A stretch of DNA of 64,000 bases from NCBI GenBank assembly GCA_002698785.1, contig PAAG01000053.1:124001-188000 (forward strand), read 5' to 3'. Below, piece after piece: positions 6,986 through 16,540 of the stretch; within the stretch, counting starts at the first letter, position 1, and the number at the start of each line of letters is the position of its first letter. Below the pieces are notes generated by a model. The model saw only the letters and a program-made list of their open reading frames with translations. It had not been told where the DNA came from and ran no database searches. The position numbers were made by a program, and so were the translations under genes. Source of the stretch: Verrucomicrobiales bacterium (GTDB lineage: Bacteria; Verrucomicrobiota; Verrucomicrobiia; Verrucomicrobiales; DEV007).

Positions 6986-9181
6986 TCACTCTTCTTCAAC
7001 GATGAGCAACTGATTTGCTTCAATCATTTCGATTACCTGCGTTTTTCCTGTTTTAGGCCAGAAAACTTCGAGCCGACTAGGCTTCTCTGCACTTCCAAGA
7101 CCAAAATGAAGTTGTAGTGGGTTTGCACCAAAGCTACCGCCCGTATTCATCCACTGGCAGACCCATCTCGGCGGGAAACCGGGTTCTTCCAGAAGAACAG
7201 AGACCCGACAGCCAATTCCATAGCGATCGGAAGTGACACCTTTCAACCGAATCGCGAGCCAATTGCGATTGAAGCCCGGATTGTCAAAAAGAACGTCGTA
7301 GTATTGATCACCGGCAAGGGCGCCTCCCATTTGTTCAAAAATATCGAGGTCGCCATCCTTATCAAAATCGGCCAGAACGACGGCGTGACCTTTCTGAAGG
7401 TGCCCAACGCGGCCTGTTTGTGTCATGTCATAATAGCGTCCGCCGTCGTTGATCAGGAGCAGATTGGGAACCAGAGTGTCATAGTCCGGCATGCCTGTAC
7501 CGAGGTAGATGTCAGGGAACCCGTTATTGGTCAGGTCGCCGAAATTTGCCCCCATTGGCAGCATGGGGCGGAGGAGGCTCGCTTTTTGAGTCGAATTGAT
7601 AAACTTCTTGCCGTCCACATTCTCGTAGAGTTCTGCCTGTGTATACTGGGGAACGGAATTCCCCAGAAGGTAGTTCGCATATTCCGGTGCAGAAGAGGCA
7701 TAGCCGCAAATCAGGATGTCCAGCCAGCCGTCGTTGTTGTAATCAAAAAACCAGGTAGGAAAGTTGCGTTTGTTAGGGAGTTGAGGGCCGAGCATTTGAG
7801 TCACATCTTCAAATGTTCCGTCTCCTGAATTTTTAAACAGTCGGTTGGGAGCCTCCATGCAGGAGAGGACGAGGTCTGGGTAACGATCTCCGTTGAAATC
7901 TCCCCAGGAAACCCCTTTTACGAAAGAACGGATGGCTATGCCTGCTTCCTTTGCGATATCGGTAAATGTTCCTCCGTCATTGCGGAAAAGCTGGCATCCG
8001 CCGATTTCATTTTGGAAGTTTTCGTTTCCGATAAAAAGGTCAAGGTCACCGTCGAGATCGAAGTCGATCCAGTCACTGGTCTGGGTTGGAAGGGCGGGGG
8101 CGGCCAGTCCGACATGATGAGTGACATCGACAAAGAATCCCTTGCCGTTATTTTTCAGAAGTGAGTTGGGATGTTTGCCTTTGTTGCCAAGCCAGGCTCC
8201 GCGGGTCACAAAGAGATCGATGTCTCCGTCGTTGTCGTAGTCAGCCTGTGTGAGGTTCAGCCCGCCATGTATCCCTGCAAATCCCGCATCTCGCTCAGTG
8301 AAGTTGCCGGTTCCGTCGTTCTCGAAGAAATTCATCGCCTTCCCTGGATGCCATGAACTGACAACCAGGTCCAAATCCCCATCTCCATCATAGTCCTCTG
8401 CCGCCGCGCCGCCAGCGAGGCTGAAGGTGTCGACTCCTTTTTCGGCTGCGATATTGTGAAAGGCGGGAAACTGGGCTGATCCATCGGGAAGGGTGCGTTT
8501 CCCTGGGGGGGATTCTTCAGGCAGGGAAATCAGCCATTCCGGGGGAACGCTTTCGGGATACTCCCCGAGTGTCATGTATCCAATATTTAAGAGCCACCCT
8601 AACCAAAGGCGATCGTATTGGTCCATGGCGGCTTTGTTCAACAGGTGCAGGATGAGTTCGATGGCTTTTTCTGAGCCTTCTCTTTCTGTGTGAACTGCCG
8701 CCGCGCTCAAAGGGAAGATACAGCTCTCTGGATTCGGTGATGCACAGCAATTTTCAGTTTCGCCGAGTCTCAGGTATGCTGTTGCCAAAAGGCGAGCGGT
8801 GTCGACGACTCTACGGTTGTGTATCGGGCGCCCTTCGTGGAAACCCTCGACGAGTGTCAGGGCCTCTTCAAAGTGCGCAATCGCTTCGCGTTCCAGCCCT
8901 TGATTCAATTCATTGATAGCAAGCGAAGAGAGAGTTTCGAAACGCTCTGAGACGGTCGATGAGTCCGAAAGTGACGAGAGGTTTTTCCTTTCCAGTTCGA
9001 TCCCGATGGTTCCAAGAAAGAAGTTTTCGGTGGGCGCCAGTTCTTCGATTTTCTTTAGTTCAGCCACCATCTTCTCATGGGAAGCAAGCTCTTCCGTAGT
9101 GAAATCTGAGCCCTGACCGAGCAACGAACAACACAAGCAAATCGCGCCGGATGCCATGGTTTGAATCGACGGGCGGATCAT
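6986..9181 (-). CDS. CRTAC1-family exported protein (FG-GAP/VCBS repeats, ASPIC/UnbV end)
   Basis: A 731-residue protein with a signal peptide (SIQTMASGAICLCCSLLGQG). Residues about 30-230 are helical and include a TPR-like stretch (NQGLEREAIAHFEEALTLVE). The rest is a beta-propeller with repeated calcium-binding FG-GAP signatures (DYDGDGDLDLVVS, DYDNDGDIDLFVT, DFDLDGDLDLFIG, DFDKDGDLDIFEQ). It closes with an ASPIC/UnbV-like domain (RLEVFWPKTGKTQVIEM). Such proteins are common in PVC genomes; the ligand is unknown. A longer frame starts upstream, but ATG 9181 puts the signal peptide at the N-terminus. It is divergent from the phosphodiesterase gene. Confidence 0.88.
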   Translation of the reverse strand: MIRPSIQTMASGAICLCCSLLGQGSDFTTEELASHEKMVAELKKIEELAPTENFFLGTIGIELERKNLSSLSDSSTVSERFETLSSLAINELNQGLEREAIAHFEEALTLVEGFHEGRPIHNRRVVDTARLLATAYLRLGETENCCASPNPESCIFPLSAAAVHTEREGSEKAIELILHLLNKAAMDQYDRLWLGWLLNIGYMTLGEYPESVPPEWLISLPEESPPGKRTLPDGSAQFPAFHNIAAEKGVDTFSLAGGAAAEDYDGDGDLDLVVSSWHPGKAMNFFENDGTGNFTERDAGFAGIHGGLNLTQADYDNDGDIDLFVTRGAWLGNKGKHPNSLLKNNGKGFFVDVTHHVGLAAPALPTQTSDWIDFDLDGDLDLFIGNENFQNEIGGCQLFRNDGGTFTDIAKEAGIAIRSFVKGVSWGDFNGDRYPDLVLSCMEAPNRLFKNSGDGTFEDVTQMLGPQLPNKRNFPTWFFDYNNDGWLDILICGYASSAPEYANYLLGNSVPQYTQAELYENVDGKKFINSTQKASLLRPMLPMGANFGDLTNNGFPDIYLGTGMPDYDTLVPNLLLINDGGRYYDMTQTGRVGHLQKGHAVVLADFDKDGDLDIFEQMGGALAGDQYYDVLFDNPGFNRNWLAIRLKGVTSDRYGIGCRVSVLLEEPGFPPRWVCQWMNTGGSFGANPLQLHFGLGSAEKPSRLEVFWPKTGKTQVIEMIEANQLLIVEEE

Positions 9182-9369
9182 TCTTTTGGTCTCTCTGATG
9201 GGCGATGGAGTGCTGGGGCCTGATAGAGAATACACCGGCAGTAGGAATTGGTTCCGGAAAATTTGAATCAAGTGGTGAATCCCAAGATGCCTAATTCTCC
9301 GTCATGACGCCAAGCGGCTTCTCTTTTCGAATCTGAGAAGGATTGATTTGATATGGAGAAAGTACCTTC

Positions 9370-10755
9370 ATGAAACGTTTTCCAATTCTCTGTTTTCTCC
9401 TCTTTGTTTTGCTCTCCTCGTTTGTTCCTAAAATCTCAGCTGAGCCGAATCAGGACCGTTATGTAGTTCTCGTCTCAATTGATGGCCTCGCGGACTACTA
9501 CTTTGAGGATCCCAAGGCCTTCATGCCAATTATACGAGAGCTGGCCGCGAATGGTGCAAGGTCAAAGAGAATGGAGTGTTCCTTTCCAACTGTGACTTGG
9601 CCGAACCACACCTCGCTCGTCACCGGTGTCCATGCAGGCAAACACGGAGTGCTGGGGAATAATTATTTCGACAGGGAAACGCAGAAAACAGTACCGCTGA
9701 TTCCTGATCCGCTTTTCGATAAGCATGAGATCGTGACTTCTCCCACGGTTTATGATGTGGTCCACGAAGCGGGTCTGAAAACGGCAGGGGTTTGCTGGCC
9801 CGCAAGTCGTCGTGCTGCCACGCTCGACTGGCAGGTGCCGGATGTTTTCGATCAGGCGATTTTCGAGGATTCTAGCACGGCAAGCCTTCTCGAAGAGTTG
9901 AAGGACAAAGGAATCCCATACTGGAAGCAAAATGAATGGTGCAAAATGGGTAACGCTGGGAAGCCGATGCGGGACTGGATGTACACCCGCATTGCTGAGC
10001 ACATTATCACCACGCATATGCCGAATCTGCTTATGGTTCATTTGGTCAGCGTAGACGCCCTGGAGCATGCCACGGGGCGGCAGTCAGAAGAGGCATATTG
10101 GGCGATCGGAGATTCTGACAGATGTGTTCGCGAATTAATCGATGCCACGGAAACGGCGGGCATTCGTGACAAGACCACTTTCTTCGTTTGTGCCGATCAC
10201 GGCTTTATCACCTACACGAAGCAGATCCTGCCAAATATTGTGCTGCGAGAGGAAGGGTTTCGAGAAGGGAAGGGGCTCAAACTTCGTCAGCAGGCGTACG
10301 CCCTGGCCCAGGGGGGAGGTTGCTTTATCTACATTCTGGATGAGGAAAACAAAACTGCCATTCGTGAGCAACTTGCGAAACGGTTTGCCGAGGTCGAAGG
10401 CGTGGAAGTTGTCGTCACTCCAGAAAAGTTTGCGAAATTCGGACACAGAACTCCCGAACAAGATCCGAAGGAGCCGGATTTGATGTTAAGCGCGGCTGAT
10501 GGATACTCGTTTTCTGGAAGTGACAATGGTGATGCAGTGATTACCGAAACAGATGGTCCGAAGGGATCACACGGCTATTCTCCATTTCATAAGTTGATGG
10601 GTGCCACATGTGTCGTTGGTGGAGCGGGGATCAAAGATGGGATCGTCCTTGAGGAAATCAGTAACACTGACGTGGCTCCTACGATTGCTAAGATCCTGGG
10701 TGTCGACATGCCTAGTGCGGATGGGCGCGCGCTTACTGAAATCCTGGAACAGTAA
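9370..10755 (+). CDS. exported NPP-like phosphodiesterase (alkaline phosphatase superfamily)
   Basis: A 461-residue protein with a signal peptide (about residues 1-25). It has the two-zinc site of type I nucleotide pyrophosphatase/phosphodiesterases: Asp in VSIDGLADYY, the nucleophile Thr in TVTWPNHTSLVTG (about residue 75), Asp/His in HLVSVDALEHATG, Asp-His in VCADHGF and His in SHGYSPFH. NPP enzymes cleave phosphodiester or pyrophosphate bonds; the substrate here (nucleotide, phospholipid head group or glycan phosphate) cannot be told. Although it shares the fold of the sulfatases nearby, it has no CxPxR motif and needs no formylglycine. It converges on the SGNH gene with 57 bp between the stop codons. 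Confidence 0.88.
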   Translation: MKRFPILCFLLFVLLSSFVPKISAEPNQDRYVVLVSIDGLADYYFEDPKAFMPIIRELAANGARSKRMECSFPTVTWPNHTSLVTGVHAGKHGVLGNNYFDRETQKTVPLIPDPLFDKHEIVTSPTVYDVVHEAGLKTAGVCWPASRRAATLDWQVPDVFDQAIFEDSSTASLLEELKDKGIPYWKQNEWCKMGNAGKPMRDWMYTRIAEHIITTHMPNLLMVHLVSVDALEHATGRQSEEAYWAIGDSDRCVRELIDATETAGIRDKTTFFVCADHGFITYTKQILPNIVLREEGFREGKGLKLRQQAYALAQGGGCFIYILDEENKTAIREQLAKRFAEVEGVEVVVTPEKFAKFGHRTPEQDPKEPDLMLSAADGYSFSGSDNGDAVITETDGPKGSHGYSPFHKLMGATCVVGGAGIKDGIVLEEISNTDVAPTIAKILGVDMPSADGRALTEILEQ

Positions 10756-10812
10756 TGGTTCGCCCAGCGAGGATTTTTCGCCACGATGATCAATAGCGCC
10801 AAAGGACTGTGA

Positions 10813-11484
10813 TTACTCCTTAGGTAAAAGCGCTTCGATTTCTCTGGCGACCTTTTCTGCCAGAAACTGGGAGCCCTCTTCCTGGTAGTGCAGATCCTGA
10901 GGTTTCTGTAGTTCTTCGAACCGAGGAGTGATCCACGCATTGAGGTCGTTGGTGGGGATGCCGTTTTCCTTCATCACTTTCGCAGCGATCTCGTTGTATT
11001 CCTCTTCACTTCCAAATGTTCGCTCGGGTTTAAGAGGTGGCTCTGGAATGGGGGTAATGGTAGCCCAGATCAATCGCGCGCCTGTCGCTTTCAGTTTCTC
11101 CACGAGGGCACGTAGATTCTTTTCGTAATCAGCTGGTTCGACCTGACGTTTTCCATCGTCCATGTGGCGAAGGTCGTGAATGCCCCAATTAAAATGGATG
11201 ACGTCCCAATTCCCATCGCCCAGCCATTTGTCTATGCTGGCCAGCCCACGCGTGGTGGGGCCACCGTTCGCTGGAATGCGATGAACATTTGCCTTTCCTT
11301 TGAGTAATTCACGAACGGGAACGGTGTAGCCCATTGATATCGAATCTCCAATCAACAATACGCGGGGCAGCTCTTCCACATCTTCTACTGGTACCAGAGA
11401 AGGATTGACTGGGCGCTTGGGTTTCTCAGCAAATGCGATTGCGCAGAAAGAAAGGCAGAGAAATAAACTGATCGGGAGCTTCAT
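10813..11484 (-). CDS. exported SGNH/GDSL-family esterase
   Basis: A 223-residue protein with a signal peptide (MKLPISLFLCLSFCAIAFA). All SGNH blocks are present: GDSISMG (Ser nucleophile, block I), NGGPTTRG (Gly, block II), FNWGIHDL (Asn, block III) and DLHYQEEG (Asp-His, block V). The family removes acyl groups from carbohydrates or lipids, and the glycan-degrading surroundings favour a carbohydrate esterase. ATG 11484 places the signal peptide first; the in-frame extension upstream is Cys/His-rich and unlike a leader. It is divergent from the isomerase gene. Confidence 0.88.
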   Translation of the reverse strand: MKLPISLFLCLSFCAIAFAEKPKRPVNPSLVPVEDVEELPRVLLIGDSISMGYTVPVRELLKGKANVHRIPANGGPTTRGLASIDKWLGDGNWDVIHFNWGIHDLRHMDDGKRQVEPADYEKNLRALVEKLKATGARLIWATITPIPEPPLKPERTFGSEEEYNEIAAKVMKENGIPTNDLNAWITPRFEELQKPQDLHYQEEGSQFLAEKVAREIEALLPKE

Positions 11485-11607
11485 ATAGGAACCGTGACCG
11501 TGCGCACACAAACCGGCAAGCCCGCATTTGAGGCAATAGCGCAAAATGCATCTTTCTCCACGTCATTACGGCATTGCCGGGTTCCGCCCATCCGGCACAA
11601 TGTCGCC

Positions 11608-12537
11608 ATGGGTATGGATCGTCGCCTTTTTCTGAAATCTGCCGCTTTGTTGCCGGGAGCCACTGTTCTCTCCGCTGCTGATGAGGGGGCTTGCCGCCTC
11701 GCCATCGGGACCTATGGGCTGCAGTCAATGCCCCTTGTCGATGCGATTCAGTTGATTGCTGAGACGGGGTACGATGGACTGGAAGTTACTTCGTTTGAGG
11801 GCATGACTGGCTCCCCGGAAGCTCTCGGTGAAAAGTCTGAACGGTCGGAGGTCAGAAAGGTGATCGAAGGTTCCGGGATTCCCCTTGGCGCGTTGATGGC
11901 AGGCATAAAGCCAACAGAAGATGATGCGGCTCACGCTGCTCAACTGGAGGAATTAAAGAGGCTGATTGAATTGGCTCACGACCTTTCTCCGGATTCGCCA
12001 CCAATCATACAGACGATTCTAGGCGGGAAAAGCTGGGAAGATTCGAAGGGACTCTTCCGAGATCGACTGGCGGACTGGTTGCAGGTGGCAGGAGATCAGA
12101 AAGGGACGATTTCCATCAAACCACATCGCAGTCACGCCATGGAAACACCTGAGAATGCGAAATGGCTCATTGAGCAACTCGGCTCCCCCAAACGTCTCGG
12201 CATGGTCTATGACTACAGCCATTATTCCTTCAAGGATCCGGTTCTCAGTATTTCTGAGACTGTTCAGACAGCCCTTCCCATTACCAACTACATCGCAGTT
12301 AAAGATGCCGTACAGGTCGATGGAAAGGTAAGGTTCGCCTTGGCTGGAGAGGGAAAGGCCTGGGATCATGCTGAGATCATTAAAGCCTTTTATGCGGGGG
12401 GATACCGCGGGGATTTCTGCTGCGAAGTCAGCAGCCAGATATGGAGGGCAGAAGGTTATGATCCTGTCAAAGCTACAAAGGTTTGCTATGAAAACATGGC
12501 TGCTGCGTTTGAGCGGGCAGGGGTATCCAGGGCCTGA
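11608..12537 (+). CDS. sugar phosphate isomerase/epimerase-like TIM barrel, exported
   Basis: A 309-residue xylose-isomerase-like TIM barrel. The start MGMDRRLFLKSAALLPGATV carries a Tat-like DRRLFLK motif, common for this family in PVC bacteria. Motifs of the family include TYGLQSMPLVDAIQLIAETG, GYDGLEV and MVYDYSHYSF. The metal-binding acidic residues fall on the expected strands, but I cannot assign each. The reaction is probably isomerisation or epimerisation of a ketose or keto-sugar acid. Six bases separate it from the enolase-superfamily gene, so the two likely form one unit for sugar-acid metabolism. One is marked for export and the other is not, which is odd for a pathway pair. Confidence 0.8.
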   Translation: MGMDRRLFLKSAALLPGATVLSAADEGACRLAIGTYGLQSMPLVDAIQLIAETGYDGLEVTSFEGMTGSPEALGEKSERSEVRKVIEGSGIPLGALMAGIKPTEDDAAHAAQLEELKRLIELAHDLSPDSPPIIQTILGGKSWEDSKGLFRDRLADWLQVAGDQKGTISIKPHRSHAMETPENAKWLIEQLGSPKRLGMVYDYSHYSFKDPVLSISETVQTALPITNYIAVKDAVQVDGKVRFALAGEGKAWDHAEIIKAFYAGGYRGDFCCEVSSQIWRAEGYDPVKATKVCYENMAAAFERAGVSRA

Positions 12538-12543
12538 CTCGTC

Positions 12544-14004
12544 ATGGTATACCACATAGAGTCGATTGATATTTTTGTCCGGAAAATGCCCCCGGACCGC
12601 ATGCTTTTTTCAATCGGGCAGACCGAAGAAGGCGGTGCGGCAAAGGTAGCGAAAAAGAGACGGCCTTTAGCAATACTCTTGGTCCGCATCCATGTCTCTA
12701 CTGATAATGGAATGAGTGCCGTTGGTTGTGCAGGCGACCGTCCATCATTTGGTTGGCTTGATAAAAGAGGCGACAGGACTCCCGACCAGAAGCTTTCTCA
12801 GCTTCTTGATCTTGTTGAGTCCGCCCGAAAGATTTATCTCGATGGTGGGAAGTCGTTTTCCTCAGTCTTTTCTCTCTGGAAGGAGGCGCACGAAGCTGTG
12901 GCATCGCAGTCACGCTTGTTAGATGCTGAGGAACTTATGGGGAGCTATGCTTCAGCCTTATTTGAACGCGCCGTGATAGATGCTGTCTGTCGTTTGGAAA
13001 GCACTCCGTTTTCCTCCGCGGTTCGCAGTAATCTGTTAGGAATTGAGCCAGCTGTCATTCACCCGGAATTGAAGAGCCTGCGCTTTGAAAGGATTTTTCC
13101 GGAGAGGCCTCGAACAAGGTTTCATATTCGCCATACGGTTGGCCATTCTGATCCCATTGATGCGGTAGAACACCGTGTGCGAGACGGGGAACCAGAAACT
13201 CTCAAGGAGTATGCGGAACGGGATGGGTTGAAATATTTTAAGATCAAAATCTCGGGCGATGCTGACACGGACTTGCGTCGATTAGGAGAAATCTGGAACC
13301 GAGTCCTGTCTCGCATCGAAGGGGTGTCCATCACTCTCGATGGAAACGAGGCGTTCACGGATATCGCGGTGTTCGAGGAATTCGTGGATCGTTTTTCTAG
13401 CGATCACCACGGAATGTTCCAGCACACGATGTTTATTGAGCAGCCGATGACAAGGGCGTTGACTCTGGATCCGAAAACAGCGGTCACGGTGAAGCGAATT
13501 GCGGAAAAGAAACCGCTCGTCATAGATGAGGCCGATGGTAGAACCACTGCTTTCCGGGAAGCCTTTGATATTGGTTACGACGGGTGCTCACACAAGAACT
13601 GTAAAGGAGTGTTCAAGTCGCTGCTGAATTGGGCGCTGTGCCACCACTTCGAGAACACTACGGAACGAGAAGTATTTCTCACCGGCGAAGATTTGTCGAA
13701 TATGTCGATAATACCCCTGCACCAGGATTTCGCTGCGCTGGGAGTTTTGAATATTTCTCACTGCGAGCGGAATGGGCACCACTATGGGTATGGCCTATCT
13801 CATTTGAACCGGGGAGAGAAGCGGCGAGTTTCCAAAAACCATTCGGATCTCTATCAAAAGAGAGGTGACGAGTATTTTCTCCGAATTGAAAATGGCCAAG
13901 TCAGGACGGAGTCTTTGCATCAGACTGGTTTTGGTTCCCACACACTGCCCGACTGGAATGCCCTGGTTCCACTTGAAGATTGGAGAGCGTCAGAAAAGGT
14001 GTGA
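12544..14004 (+). CDS. enolase-superfamily enzyme (mandelate racemase/muconate lactonizing type)
   Basis: A 486-residue cytosolic enzyme. The barrel shows the superfamily catalytic elements in order: KxK in LKYFKIKISGD (about residue 235), metal ligands in ITLDGNEAF (Asp, about 264), MFIEQPM (Glu) and LVIDEADG (Asp), then CSHKNCKG with a Lys on the next strand. Members abstract a proton alpha to a carboxylate, usually dehydrating or epimerising acid sugars. It is longer than the roughly 370-400 residues usual for the group, with an expanded C-terminal part rich in His and Asn. Coupling to the upstream isomerase supports a role in sugar-acid breakdown. Specificity is not readable. Confidence 0.8.
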   Translation: MVYHIESIDIFVRKMPPDRMLFSIGQTEEGGAAKVAKKRRPLAILLVRIHVSTDNGMSAVGCAGDRPSFGWLDKRGDRTPDQKLSQLLDLVESARKIYLDGGKSFSSVFSLWKEAHEAVASQSRLLDAEELMGSYASALFERAVIDAVCRLESTPFSSAVRSNLLGIEPAVIHPELKSLRFERIFPERPRTRFHIRHTVGHSDPIDAVEHRVRDGEPETLKEYAERDGLKYFKIKISGDADTDLRRLGEIWNRVLSRIEGVSITLDGNEAFTDIAVFEEFVDRFSSDHHGMFQHTMFIEQPMTRALTLDPKTAVTVKRIAEKKPLVIDEADGRTTAFREAFDIGYDGCSHKNCKGVFKSLLNWALCHHFENTTEREVFLTGEDLSNMSIIPLHQDFAALGVLNISHCERNGHHYGYGLSHLNRGEKRRVSKNHSDLYQKRGDEYFLRIENGQVRTESLHQTGFGSHTLPDWNALVPLEDWRASEKV

Positions 14005-14122
14005 TATGGATGTTGCTCTCTGAACGTTGAATCAGGAGCCCTTCCCATTAAGGGGGGGAGTAACTGAGTTCCTTAACTGACTGGATCAGACAAGCGGTAT
14101 CCGGCTGAGAGAAGAAAGTGGC

Positions 14123-14150
14123 TTGCGGGATGATTTTTAGTTGTTATAGT
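14123..14150 (+). promoter_or_regulatory. possible sigma70-type promoter
   Basis: TTGCGG (14123-14128), a 16-bp spacer and TATAGT (14145-14150) lie 85 bp before the beta-barrel gene start, in an AT-rich part of the 14005-14234 gap. The -10 box matches 5 of 6; the -35 box matches weakly. Confidence 0.3.
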
Positions 14151-14234
14151 AAATGGAAATTTTTGAAAGTTTAATCTTTCACTGATTATCTCGTAACTCC
14201 AAGCGAGAGACCGCATTCTCGAACCGCAACAATA

Positions 14235-15065
14235 ATGAATTTGAATACCTTTTTCACTGGCTTCCTTGTGACCGGGGCGGCAGTAATGGTAGCCATCTCA
14301 GGGGAAAAACAGCCTGTTTACTCCGGCAAGGGCCTCGTCGAAGAGTCTACGAATTATCAGATTCAGGCATTGAACCCCTTGGCAGAAGTCCAGACTTTTG
14401 CCGTGGAGAACTATTACATGTCCGATTTTCAAGGGTTCAGCGACGATGCAAACCAGTTGCTCCTTAGGTATGCAGATCCTTTTTCGGTCGGGGGAACAGA
14501 TTGGCTGTTCAAGGCTACTTTGCCAATCAATCACTACCCTGATGGAACCGGTTCGACTGAGACCGGATTGGGTGACCTGACGATACAAACCTGCTATCTG
14601 TTTGAAACGAGCAATCCCAACGTAAGCTTCGGTATTGGGCCTTCGTTCCGTTTCCCAACAGCAACGGATGGAGCCATTCTGGGCCACGAAAAATGGTCAG
14701 CAGGGCTGGCAAACACGTATTTCAATGGAGCGGACGAGAAGTTTCAGTTCGGATACACTCTCTCGTGGATGCAGAGCTTTGCGGGAGATTCGGGGCGTGG
14801 CCATTATCATGTTGGCGCCTTCCAGCCTTTTATGTTCTACCAGCTTGGAAATGGCTGGTACACCGGAACGGCTCCTATTTGGATGTATGATTTCAGCAAT
14901 GATTCCTACAGTATTCCTCTCGGGTTGAGATTGGGAAGAGTAATGGAAATGCAGAACGGATCGATCATGAATGCTTTCGTCGAACCGCAGATTGCTGTTT
15001 TCGATCACGGACCGGCACTTCCTAATTGGCAGATCTTCGCCGGAATTAGAATCCAGTGCTGGTAA
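14235..15065 (+). CDS. putative outer-membrane beta-barrel protein
   Basis: A 276-residue protein with an N-terminal hydrophobic leader (MNLNTFFTGFLVTGAAVMVA). The body alternates hydrophobic and polar residues, is rich in Gly, Tyr, Phe and Trp, and ends in an aromatic-terminal strand (GIRIQCW). Segments such as KATLPINHYP, GLGDLTIQTCYLF and FGIGPSFRFPTAT recall the MetA/phenol-degradation type of transporter-like barrels. Cargo is unknown. It stands alone after a 230-bp gap and ends at a hairpin shared with the convergent sulfatase. Confidence 0.65.
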   Translation: MNLNTFFTGFLVTGAAVMVAISGEKQPVYSGKGLVEESTNYQIQALNPLAEVQTFAVENYYMSDFQGFSDDANQLLLRYADPFSVGGTDWLFKATLPINHYPDGTGSTETGLGDLTIQTCYLFETSNPNVSFGIGPSFRFPTATDGAILGHEKWSAGLANTYFNGADEKFQFGYTLSWMQSFAGDSGRGHYHVGAFQPFMFYQLGNGWYTGTAPIWMYDFSNDSYSIPLGLRLGRVMEMQNGSIMNAFVEPQIAVFDHGPALPNWQIFAGIRIQCW

Positions 15066-15102
15066 GCCAGAAGCGTGCTTCGTGGAAGGAGAACCGCCCC
15101 CA

Positions 15103-15127
15103 ACAAGAGCTACTGTTTAGCTCTTGT
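15103..15127. terminator. bidirectional terminator hairpin overlapping sulfatase stop
   Basis: A perfect 9-bp stem, ACAAGAGCT (15103-15111) with AGCTCTTGT (15119-15127), surrounds a 7-nt loop. It lies 38 bp after the barrel gene and includes the last codons and stop of the convergent sulfatase. No long T-run follows on either side. Confidence 0.6.
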
Positions 15128-16540
15128 ATTTGCGGGATTCGGCTCCGGCATTCCAGCCTTCACGTCAGACCTCCATGTGTGAAGCTTCTCTAAAAGGATG
15201 TCACGTTGATCGGGGTTTGTTTCAGCAAGGTCGTTTGATTCCCTGATGTCTTTGGCGAGGTCATAAAGCTTAACAGCACCTCCCTCCCCAAGGAGCTCGA
15301 TTAATTTCCAATCGCCTGAGCGGATGGCACTCACGGGTGATGTTGTCGAATAGTAGTGGGGATAGTGGAAGTAGAGTTCCTTTCGAGGGAGAGATGCTTC
15401 AGTATCTGTCAGCAACGAACTGAAATCGACTCCATCGACGGCAGTTGTAGATTGCTTGCTCAATCCGGCGACTGACAAGATTGTTGGGAAGAAATCTGTA
15501 GAAATAACAGGTTCATCGCAAATCTCTCCTGCGGAGGTCTCAGGACTTGGTGTGCGAATAATTAGTGGCACACGGATACCGCCCTCGTGGCAGGAACCCT
15601 TTCCGGACTTCAGTGGGAAGTTGTTTGCCACCAGTATATCCTTGTGGAGCTTGCAGAGGTTCACATATCCGCCGTTGTCAGAGGTAAAGAGCACCAGTGT
15701 GTTGTCTGCGAGTCCAAGTGTTTCAATTTTATCCAACACGCGGCCAACGTTTTCGTCGAGGCTTTCTACCATGGCGGCGTAGTGCGGATTTTTTTGAACC
15801 GAATCCGGCGTGATCTTGTTCTCATACTTTTCGACCAATTCGGGCTTACCCTCGATCGGTGTGTGCACGGTGTAGTACCAGAGGTTAAGGAAAACAGGCC
15901 GTTCGGATTTTGATTCCTGTTCGAGAATCTCAATGGCCTTGTCCGTCAGGGCATCTGTCAGGTAGTCCCCTTCTTCTCCCGGCTCCAGATCGGGTACATA
16001 TCGCCAGTCGCGGAAATAACCGTCTCCATTGTAGGGGTAGAAAAAGGTCTGAGGTGCGCCCCATAAAGTGCCCCCGATGTTTTGGTGGAATCCGTGGGCT
16101 TGTGGGTAAGCACCCGCCCTTCCCAGGTGCCATTTCCCGACATGCGCGCAGTAGTATCCATTATTATTGAGCACTTCTGCGAGGGTGGTCTCTTCAAGGG
16201 GAAGCGAGTCGCGACAGACCGGTTCGAGTAGTTCCCGATTCCCGCGCTCAAGAGCTGCTTCTCTCCAGATTGTCATCTGGAGTCGAGCGGGGTGTTTTCC
16301 TGTCAGGATAGAGGCGCGGGTGGGAGTGCAGACGGGAGAGGCTGAATAGGCGTCCGTGAATCGTACGCCTTCGGAGGCCAGGCGGTCGAGGTTGGGGGTC
16401 TCGTGGAGGTCGCTTCCGTAGCAGGCCAAGTCCGCCCATCCGAGGTCGTCTGCTACGATCAGCACTATGTTCGGCCGTTGGGACGCTGATGCGCCGACTA
16501 TTGCGAAGAAACAAAGGAGGAAGTGGAGAAGGGGTTTCAT
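15110..16540 (-). CDS. exported sulfatase (CTPTR type)
   Basis: A 476-residue arylsulfatase-family enzyme with a signal peptide (HFLLCFFAIVGASAS). Metal and active-site elements are NIVLIVADDLGWAD, the formylglycine motif CTPTR (Cys is converted after translation), HVGKWHLG and FTSDNGG. It removes sulfate esters, presumably from a glycan in the periplasm or outside the cell. Its ATG overlaps the stop of the upstream sialidase-fold gene by 4 nt (ATGA), so the two are translationally coupled and likely act on one substrate. Substrate position and sugar cannot be read from the sequence. Confidence 0.93.
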   Translation of the reverse strand: MKPLLHFLLCFFAIVGASASQRPNIVLIVADDLGWADLACYGSDLHETPNLDRLASEGVRFTDAYSASPVCTPTRASILTGKHPARLQMTIWREAALERGNRELLEPVCRDSLPLEETTLAEVLNNNGYYCAHVGKWHLGRAGAYPQAHGFHQNIGGTLWGAPQTFFYPYNGDGYFRDWRYVPDLEPGEEGDYLTDALTDKAIEILEQESKSERPVFLNLWYYTVHTPIEGKPELVEKYENKITPDSVQKNPHYAAMVESLDENVGRVLDKIETLGLADNTLVLFTSDNGGYVNLCKLHKDILVANNFPLKSGKGSCHEGGIRVPLIIRTPSPETSAGEICDEPVISTDFFPTILSVAGLSKQSTTAVDGVDFSSLLTDTEASLPRKELYFHYPHYYSTTSPVSAIRSGDWKLIELLGEGGAVKLYDLAKDIRESNDLAETNPDQRDILLEKLHTWRSDVKAGMPEPNPANTRAKQ